Positions 6,787-11,513 of a DNA stretch of 11,513 bases are shown here, piece by piece. The notes beneath the pieces are model-generated. The model did not search any database. It was not told where the DNA came from and saw only the letters and a list, made by a program, of their open reading frames with translations. A program made the translations under genes and the position numbers. Position 1 is the stretch's first letter. Each line of letters begins with the position of its first letter. Source of the DNA: Syntrophomonadaceae bacterium (GTDB taxonomy: Bacteria; Bacillota; Syntrophomonadia; Syntrophomonadales; Syntrophomonadaceae); assembly GCA_012840625.1 (NCBI GenBank), contig DUSB01000230.1:1-11513 (forward strand). The letters are read 5' to 3'.

Positions 6787-7297
6787 GGTGTTTTCATAAA
6801 TATAACATGTTCTTGCTAATTGAGCTAAGGATAAAGTAAAAAATACCATATATTATAAAGGTCCAATTGATTGTGGTGAGAAATGGAATGTCATGATTTA
6901 ATAATTGTCTACCAGTGTTAGCTTTAGAAGAGGCCTGGCTTTTATACATGATGTCGCAATGGAGCAGGTTAAATTCATCACGTCGAGCAGCAGCAAATTG
7001 TGCATAGGGTATAATCCGGAATGGTAGTACTTATGCAGTCCATACTGGTTAACAGGGATGTTTTGCGGGTGCTTAACAACAATTGTACCCGCGAAGATAC
7101 TGCTTGCGGAAACCAGCAAGAAAAAATTACCGAAAAAGTGCTTGCGCTGCTATGAGGTATCATGCAGAAATAGTAGCTGCCAGCCGCGATGGATGAACAG
7201 CCCGATAGGAAGAATTAAGTTCTACCTAGGGATGATCCTGATCTATACAATGCGCGCAGATAAGGTATGATGAGAATAATAGATTGTATCTCTAGCT
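6787..7297. other. Gene-free stretch, possibly a decayed gene remnant
   Basis: About 510 nt without a convincing gene, RNA gene or mobile element. The first 110 nt are very AT-rich. From about 6900 the composition becomes similar to coding DNA, but all frames are interrupted. The best short frame is 44 codons on the plus strand (ATG 7021, stop 7153-7155), with no ribosome binding site. A neighbouring frame carries a protein-like run after a shift near 7150. A GCGGGT/ACCCGC hairpin (7065-7070/7087-7092) is present. A degraded gene is an inference; no family is recognised. Confidence 0.3.
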
Positions 7298-7311
7298 AGG
7301 GGGGCGCGCCT

Positions 7312-7866
7312 ATGGGTGGAGGGGAAAAAGTCGCTTATGTACTGGCGGCTTATTTACTGGGCAGCATTCCCTGTGCCTATATTTTGGTTCAGTGCAGGCG
7401 GGGGATAGATATTCGAGAATACGGCAGTGGAAATGTAGGCACCATGAATACTAGACTGGTAATGGGCTGGTCGGCAGCAATAGCCGTTTTTATGTTGGAT
7501 TTTTTGAAGGGTGTTCTAGCCTGGTATTTAGGCGTGATGAGCGGAATAGGTGGCATTGAATTGCTGTGCATAGCGGTACTGGGGCATAATTTTCCGTTCT
7601 GGCTTCGCTTCCAGGGAGGGAAGGGTCTGGCTACCGCATTTGGGGGTGTGCTTGTAGGAGGAAGCTGGTGGGTCGTGCTGTCTTTTTCTCTAGGATGGCT
7701 GCTCACTTATCCCTGGATGCGGCAGGTGGATAGAGCCAATATCGTTGGTGCTGTTCTCATGGCGCTGTATGCAGTCTGGCAATCACACAATCCCGCTTAC
7801 ATAGGCCTAGCGGTTGTGGTGCTTCTTGCTCATATACGGGCCTTGATAAAGGCTGGCAACTCTTAG
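7312..7866 (+). CDS. plsY: PlsY-type glycerol-3-phosphate acyltransferase, divergent
   Basis: An integral membrane enzyme that moves an acyl group from acyl phosphate to glycerol 3-phosphate, the first step of phosphatidic acid synthesis. It has 184 residues and several hydrophobic segments (about 6-28, 52-74, 80-95, 108-132 and 144-176). Family motifs are visible: YLLGSIP (14-20), GSGNVGTMN (38-46) and GHNFPFWLRFQGGKGLAT (91-108). The usual sequence of the second motif is GSGNxGATN; here Ala-Thr is replaced by Thr-Met. The C-terminal arginine-rich tail is short and atypical. It could be a second, specialised PlsY. AGGGGGG at 7298-7304 lies 7 nt before the ATG. It stands alone, convergent with the cysteine synthase gene, and its promoter is unclear. 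Confidence 0.85.
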   Translation: MGGGEKVAYVLAAYLLGSIPCAYILVQCRRGIDIREYGSGNVGTMNTRLVMGWSAAIAVFMLDFLKGVLAWYLGVMSGIGGIELLCIAVLGHNFPFWLRFQGGKGLATAFGGVLVGGSWWVVLSFSLGWLLTYPWMRQVDRANIVGAVLMALYAVWQSHNPAYIGLAVVVLLAHIRALIKAGNS

Positions 7867-7899
7867 AAAAACCCTGTCAGTTTTAAAACTAACAGGGTT
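7867..7899 (-). terminator. Terminator between plsY and the cysteine synthase gene
   Basis: The stem AACCCTGT (7870-7877) / ACAGGGTT (7892-7899) continues, after one C-A mismatch, into the perfect palindrome AGTTTTAAAACT (7879-7890). On the minus strand the stem ends in five Ts (complement of 7871-7867), so it serves mainly the cysteine synthase transcript. On the plus strand only two Ts follow, so it is weak for plsY. Confidence 0.75.
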
Positions 7900-7912
7900 G
7901 CAGTAAAATATT

Positions 7913-8947
7913 CTATTCGATGATTTCAAAGGAATAGCGAGCTAACTTTTCTAGATCTTCCGCTTTCATGGTATAATCCCGATCCAGGTCGGGACGATTA
8001 AGTTCTGCCCCGCAGAGTGGTGTAGAAAGGTAGCGCAGGCCATTATCGTTTACCATGGTTACAATGCGCTTCATTTCAGGGTATTTATGAGCAAGTTTGC
8101 GGGCCGCCAGTACGTTGCAACCGGAAGACATTCCACAGAAAATCCCTTCCTCTCTGGCCATACGCTGTGCCATATGCATTGATTCATCAGAACTGCATAG
8201 GATGATGCCATCAATCCAATCTAAGTCCAGGATTTCTGGTATGAGGCCGTCAGCAATTCCCTGGATTTGATGTTTTCCCACTTTGCCAGCTGACAGCATA
8301 GGTGATTCTGCTGGTTCAGAAATATAGATTTTAATATCAGGGTTTTGGCGTTTTAAATATTGTGCTGTCCCGGTAACAGTTCCTCCGGTTCCTTCACACA
8401 TGATAAAGGCGTCCAGGTTACCGGCAGTTTGCTCCCATATTTCCGGGCCGGTGTTAGCCAGATGTGCTTTCACATTATCGTTACGATAAAATTGGCCAAT
8501 TTCAAAAATCTGATCACCGTATTGCTTTTTGATTCGTTCTACTTCTTCTAAGACTAAATCAACGTCTGTTTCAGCTCCTGGGGTCAGCACTAACTCTGCT
8601 CCATAAGCCTGGATGGTTTTTTTGCGTTCTTCGCTCATTCCTTCCGGCATGACAATAATGACCTTATACCCTAATGCCGCACCGACCATACAGGTGGAAA
8701 TACCTGTATTACCAGTGGTACCTTCCAAAAGAATCATACCGGGGCGCAGCTCACCTCGTTTTTCAGCTTCTCTTATAATCTGTTTAACGACGCGGTCTTT
8801 CAGACTTCCGCTGGGATTGGTGTACTCCAGTTTGATACAAATTTCAGTGGTAATATCCGCGGCGATCCGATTTAAACGTATCATAGGGGTGAGTCCGATA
8901 GCATCCAGTACATTATCAACAATGCTATGGTTGCGGTTCCATTCCAT
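7913..8947 (-). CDS. cysK: PLP-dependent cysteine synthase family protein
   Basis: A fold-type II pyridoxal-phosphate enzyme, most likely O-acetylserine sulfhydrylase, which makes cysteine from O-acetylserine and sulfide. From ATG 8945-8947 it has 344 residues; AGGAGG (minus strand, 8956-8961) is 8 nt upstream, which decides this start. K50 in NPSGSLKDR is the cofactor lysine. EGTTGNTG (75-82) binds the substrate carboxylate and EGTGGTVTG (185-193) the cofactor phosphate. QGIADGLIPE (229-238) and CGMSSGCN (271-278) follow. It is slightly longer than typical CysK (about 310), with a tail after RYLSTPLCG. Cystathionine beta-synthase activity or use of O-phosphoserine cannot be excluded. It is the second gene of a minus-strand pair, 22 nt after the cysteine-cluster gene. 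Confidence 0.88.
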   Translation of the reverse strand: MEWNRNHSIVDNVLDAIGLTPMIRLNRIAADITTEICIKLEYTNPSGSLKDRVVKQIIREAEKRGELRPGMILLEGTTGNTGISTCMVGAALGYKVIIVMPEGMSEERKKTIQAYGAELVLTPGAETDVDLVLEEVERIKKQYGDQIFEIGQFYRNDNVKAHLANTGPEIWEQTAGNLDAFIMCEGTGGTVTGTAQYLKRQNPDIKIYISEPAESPMLSAGKVGKHQIQGIADGLIPEILDLDWIDGIILCSSDESMHMAQRMAREEGIFCGMSSGCNVLAARKLAHKYPEMKRIVTMVNDNGLRYLSTPLCGAELNRPDLDRDYTMKAEDLEKLARYSFEIIE

Positions 8948-8969
8948 AATGATAACCTCCTGCGTTTTT

Positions 8970-9632
8970 TCACAGTATCCATTCCTGACCATATTTAAGC
9001 TCCCGTTTAAGATAGGCAATTTCATGGGAGGGCACCTGTGTATAAAAAGAAGGGGGATGCCGTAAGGCCTCCAGATATAGTTTACTGGCTTCTTTCAGGA
9101 AACTATATCTTAATTCAGGTTGACGAAGGGTCAGACCTCTGGTGCGCAATGTTTGACCTATACGGTTGTTTAACTCAATTTCATAGCTCTGCAGCTGATC
9201 AAAAAACTGTTTCCAGGGTTGAAGTTTACTTTCTTCCCACCAGGCGATTCCAGGACAAACAAAATGTCTGCATATAGATTCCCGCATGGGTTGGGGGAGT
9301 AAACAGCCGCTTTTTTTGGAATGAAAAGAACAGCGAAAACTATCTCCATCTATACTATGATTGACAGTAACTGATGTATCCAAAACCGTTATATGCTCTC
9401 GGGAAAAGATCAGGTCTATCAGTCCCGGTTCATGTATGTACAGATGAGCCATATCTGTAGGGTAAAAAACAGGAGAGTAATGTGCACAGCAGCCCTTATC
9501 ATCCTGTCGAGGACATTCTTTACATAGGTCAACCTCGATATAGCTGCGTAAGCCCTGATTGTGAAAATGCAGGGTTATGTTGCGAAATTTTGCCTGGGTC
9601 TTAACCTGTGATGATCTGGTATTATTACTCAT
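8970..9632 (-). CDS. YkgJ-like cysteine-cluster protein
   Basis: A 220-residue cytoplasmic protein with eight cysteines in the pattern of the YkgJ (zinc/iron-chelating) family: C37-x2-C40, C48-C49, C101, C110, C121 and C126. The second cluster reads RCSF...GCLL...ICRHFVCPG. These residues probably hold a metal ion or an iron-sulfur cluster; the biochemical role of the family is not settled. No signal peptide or membrane segment is seen. The C-terminal half (about 135-220) is helical-looking and not recognised. GGAGA lies 9 nt before the ATG (minus strand, 9641-9645). It is the first gene of a unit with the cysteine synthase, which hints at a link to sulfur or metal metabolism, but that is an inference from neighbourhood only. 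Confidence 0.7.
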   Translation of the reverse strand: MSNNTRSSQVKTQAKFRNITLHFHNQGLRSYIEVDLCKECPRQDDKGCCAHYSPVFYPTDMAHLYIHEPGLIDLIFSREHITVLDTSVTVNHSIDGDSFRCSFHSKKSGCLLPQPMRESICRHFVCPGIAWWEESKLQPWKQFFDQLQSYEIELNNRIGQTLRTRGLTLRQPELRYSFLKEASKLYLEALRHPPSFYTQVPSHEIAYLKRELKYGQEWIL

Positions 9633-9710
9633 AACTTATCTCTCCGGTAGTTATACATCATTACAAGGGTAAAGCATTTTCTTTAATCTTTCAACTAAAG
9701 TTTTGCTTAT

Positions 9711-9740
9711 TTGCATTTTAGTTTGCTGATGTCTTATCAT
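9711..9740 (+). promoter_or_regulatory. Candidate promoter for nadD-yqeK
   Basis: TTGCAT (9711-9716) and TATCAT (9735-9740) are separated by 18 nt. The -10 matches five of six bases and the -35 only three. It lies in the 152-nt divergent gap between the YkgJ-like gene and nadD. An ACTAAA/TTTAGT inverted repeat (9694-9699/9717-9722) brackets the -35 region. Confidence 0.35.
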
Positions 9741-9784
9741 AAAAGGCAGTAATTCGTGCAGTGAAGATGAACTGGGGGTAGATT

Positions 9785-10396
9785 ATGCGACCCAAGCAGC
9801 GTATAGGTATAATGGGCGGTACCTTTAATCCTATTCATTATGGTCATCTGGTGGCAGCTGAATGGAGCCGGGAAGCACTTGGTTTACACAAGGTGTTTTT
9901 TACTCCCTCTGCTCAGCCGCCTCATAAGGATGCAACTGAAATCGTTGCAGCTGAACACCGCTTGCAGATGGTCAGGCTGGCGCTAAAAGATCATGCTCAA
10001 TTTGAAGCCCTGGATATTGAAATACGTCGCAGCGGGCCTTCTTATACGGTTGATACCCTGGAGGAATTATCCCGCCGACTGACTCATAGCGAGCTTTACT
10101 TTATTATGGGTATGGATTCTTTTTTGGACTTACCTGAGTGGAGGAATCCAGCCCGTATTGCAGAAATAAGTCGTCTGGTTGTGGTTACCCGCCCTGGCTA
10201 TTCGTTTCAATTGGATGCGGCTTATGATGCGATTTTACCCCGGCCCCAGGAGCAGCTTATACAGCTGGAAATACCGGGCTTACATATTTCATCTTCCAAT
10301 ATACGTCATCGTATTGCATCCGCCCAAACGGTGCGCTACCTGCTGCCGGCGGATGTGGAAGCGTATATTTATCATCATCAACTATACAGGAAGTGA
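9785..10396 (+). CDS. nadD: Nicotinate-nucleotide adenylyltransferase
   Basis: Transfers AMP from ATP to nicotinate mononucleotide, giving deamido-NAD, in NAD synthesis. It has 203 residues, the usual length. Nucleotidyltransferase motifs are clear: GGTFNPIHYGHL at 11-22 with the H-x-G-H ATP-binding signature (18-21), GMDSFLDLPEW (109-119) and ISSSNIR (168-174). GGGGG at 9774-9778 lies 6 nt before the ATG. It is followed by yqeK after 4 nt, a widely conserved pair in Firmicutes. Confidence 0.97.
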   Translation: MRPKQRIGIMGGTFNPIHYGHLVAAEWSREALGLHKVFFTPSAQPPHKDATEIVAAEHRLQMVRLALKDHAQFEALDIEIRRSGPSYTVDTLEELSRRLTHSELYFIMGMDSFLDLPEWRNPARIAEISRLVVVTRPGYSFQLDAAYDAILPRPQEQLIQLEIPGLHISSSNIRHRIASAQTVRYLLPADVEAYIYHHQLYRK

Positions 10397-10400
10397 TGGA

Positions 10401-10973
10401 ATGCTTGCTTCTGAACAAGCTTTAGAGCTTATAGAATCACGTTTGTCTCGCCGACGCTATGAGCATTCTTTGCAGGTTGCTCTGGCTGCCCGGGAAATGG
10501 CACGGGATTATGGACTGGATGCAGAAAAAGCGTATCTAACCGGACTGCTGCATGATTATGCCAAAGGCTTATCCGGTGCAGAGCTTTTGCGTATAGCTGA
10601 AGAGCAGCGGCTGCTCCAGGAAGAAATTGAAAGACAGGTGCCGGATCTTTTACATGCCACTGTGGGAGCCTATCTGTTAGAAGCAGAAGGCAAAGTGCTG
10701 GATCCCGAAATTCTTTATGCTATACGGGTTCATACCTTGGGGGCAGAACAGATGAGCGATTTTGATAAGATTATTTTCCTGGCGGATATGATTGAACCGG
10801 GGCGTGATTATCCGGGCTTGCAGCGCCTGCAATGCCTTGCCAGGAAAGACCTGGATCAGGCTATGCTTTTTGCCCTGGATTCTACCATCCGCTATTGTCT
10901 TGAACAGGGACGTTTATTGCATCCACAGACTATAAAGGTACGCAATAATTTTTTGCAGGCCCTGAAGGAGTAA
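10401..10973 (+). CDS. yqeK: YqeK-type HD-domain hydrolase (probable Ap4A hydrolase)
   Basis: A metal-dependent HD-superfamily phosphohydrolase; characterised YqeK proteins cleave diadenosine tetraphosphate symmetrically to ADP. From ATG 10401 it has 190 residues, and AGGAAG (10388-10393) is 7 nt upstream. Metal-binding residues of the HD fold are visible: H22 (YEHSLQVA), H51-D52 (LLHDYAKG), H85 (LLHATVGAYL), H111 (VHTLG) and D129 (IIFLADMIEPGRDYPG). It lies 4 nt after the nadD stop and is surely co-transcribed with it. No terminator separates it clearly from rsfS, but rsfS has its own promoter. Confidence 0.95.
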   Translation: MLASEQALELIESRLSRRRYEHSLQVALAAREMARDYGLDAEKAYLTGLLHDYAKGLSGAELLRIAEEQRLLQEEIERQVPDLLHATVGAYLLEAEGKVLDPEILYAIRVHTLGAEQMSDFDKIIFLADMIEPGRDYPGLQRLQCLARKDLDQAMLFALDSTIRYCLEQGRLLHPQTIKVRNNFLQALKE

Positions 10974-10993
10974 ATACAGCTTAAGATGAAGCA

Positions 10994-11002
10994 TGGTATA
11001 AT
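10994..11002 (+). promoter_or_regulatory. Extended -10 promoter for rsfS
   Basis: TGGTATAAT at 10994-11002 has a perfect TATAAT hexamer preceded by TG, an extended -10. The -35 region (AATACA at 10973-10978, 18-nt spacer) is weak, as is often tolerated with an extended -10. Transcription would start near 11009, giving a leader of about 87 nt before rsfS. Confidence 0.6.
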
Positions 11003-11095
11003 TAACATAGATCTTTATTAAAAGGACAGGCTTGAAAAAATACTTATTAGTAAGCAGGTTAAATCTCATCTATTTTATTTATTGGAGGGTTGCTT

Positions 11096-11446
11096 TTGTT
11101 AGGTGAGGATAAGATCGTGAGATGCATAGCAGACGCCGCACTGGAAGAAAAAGCTTTAGATTTAATAATGCTGGATGTGCGGGAATTAACCATCCTGGCC
11201 GACTATTTTGTTATTGCCAGTGGCAGGAGCTCCGTACAGATCAGGAGCATTGCGGAAAACATTGAGAAAAAGATGGCCGAGCTGGGTATTGATCTACTAC
11301 GCAGGGATGGTTATCAGGAAAGCAAGTGGGTGGTGTTAGACTATGGTTCATGGATTGTTCACGTTTTTCACCCTGAACAACGCGATTATTATAAATTAGA
11401 AGACCTGTGGGGTGATGCCCCTGCTGTACAGGTTGATTTACGGTAA
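11096..11446 (+). CDS. rsfS: Ribosomal silencing factor RsfS
   Basis: Binds L14 on the 50S subunit and blocks joining of the subunits when nutrients are scarce (RsfS/Iojap family, DUF143). It has 116 residues from a TTG start at 11096. GGAGGG (11084-11089) is 6 nt before this TTG, while the in-frame TTG at 11090 touches the ribosome binding site and cannot use it. Family motifs are DYFVIASGRSSVQIRSIAE and WVVLDYGSWIVHVF followed by HPEQRDYYKLEDLWGDA near the C-terminus, all intact. It is the third conserved member of the nadD-yqeK-rsfS set but has its own promoter. Confidence 0.95.
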   Translation: MLGEDKIVRCIADAALEEKALDLIMLDVRELTILADYFVIASGRSSVQIRSIAENIEKKMAELGIDLLRRDGYQESKWVVLDYGSWIVHVFHPEQRDYYKLEDLWGDAPAVQVDLR

Positions 11447-11457
11447 TCAGATATTTT

Positions 11458-11477
11458 GCTGCTCCATCAGGAGCAGC
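11458..11477 (+). other. Perfect 8-bp hairpin after rsfS
   Basis: GCTGCTCC (11458-11465) and GGAGCAGC (11470-11477) pair perfectly around an ATCA loop, starting 11 nt after the rsfS stop. No T run follows, so it is not a classical terminator by itself. It may protect the 3' end or be part of a larger structure with the next hairpin. Confidence 0.55.
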
Positions 11478-11480
11478 TTG

Positions 11481-11513
11481 GCCTGTCGACTAAATAGTTG
11501 GCAGGCTTTATTC
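11481..11513 (+). terminator. Candidate terminator at the right edge
   Basis: An 11-bp stem with two wobble pairs, GCCTGTCGACT (11481-11491) / AGTTGGCAGGC (11496-11506), has an AAAT loop and is followed by TTTATTC, where the window ends. It is probably the rsfS terminator; alternatively it is the start of a structured leader of the next gene. Confidence 0.5.

Noticed and set aside
7010..7015. Perfect TATAAT as a promoter for a small gene at 7021
   Set aside because: No -35 box or TG extension, and no ribosome binding site before the short frame.
8948..9025. N-terminal extension of the cysteine synthase to 9025
   Set aside because: It would overlap the YkgJ-like coding end, and the strong AGGAGG at 8956-8961 serves the start at 8947.
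1..11513. tRNA, rRNA, CRISPR array, insertion sequence or phage genes
   Set aside because: No tRNA-like arm sequences, regularly spaced repeats, transposase or integrase motifs were seen by eye on either strand.

Overview
The window is a mostly conserved chromosomal segment from a low-to-moderate GC, Gram-positive-type anaerobe of the Clostridia. The evidence is the gene order RNase G/E - rplU - prp - rpmA - spo0B-like - obg - proB - proA, followed by nadD - yqeK - rsfS. Supporting signs are a ribosomal protein L27 with the N-terminal extension that needs the Prp protease (a Firmicutes trait), a Spo0B-like phosphotransferase beside obg (a spore-former trait), strong AGGAGG-type ribosome binding sites and a hemerythrin-like protein. 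A Syntrophomonas-like lineage is possible, but I cannot establish the genus from the sequence alone.

Left block (1-5965, all plus strand). The 3' end of an RNase G/E gene is followed by a good promoter and a structured leader (probable L21 leader). Then come rplU, prp and rpmA, packed with a 1-nt overlap and a 1-nt gap. An intrinsic terminator separates them from a short spo0B-like gene and obg. proB and proA follow at short spacing and encode the first two steps of proline synthesis. A bidirectional terminator closes the block.

Middle block (about 5966-9632, mixed strands). In the arrangement I know from related genomes, nadD lies close to proA. Here about 3.8 kb intervenes: a hemerythrin-like gene (minus), a roughly 620-nt stretch without a convincing gene, a divergent plsY-type acyltransferase (plus), and a two-gene minus-strand unit made of a cysteine-cluster (YkgJ-like) protein and a cysteine synthase. 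Two notable palindromic elements lie here: a 44-nt compound hairpin at 6020-6063 and a perfect 13-bp inverted repeat at 6754-6786 upstream of the hemerythrin gene.

Right block (9711-11513, plus strand). nadD (NAD synthesis) and yqeK (HD-domain dinucleotide phosphohydrolase) are nearly abutting. rsfS (ribosome silencing factor) follows with its own extended -10 promoter and a TTG start. Two consecutive hairpins fill the right edge.

Functionally the window is dominated by ribosome biogenesis and control (L21, L27, Prp, Obg, RsfS, RNase G/E), with proline, cysteine, NAD and phospholipid synthesis and one diiron protein probably tied to oxygen or oxidative stress. I saw no CRISPR array, phage genes, transposase, toxin-antitoxin pair or defence system. 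The most unusual material is the mixed-strand block and its non-coding elements, not a clear new system.
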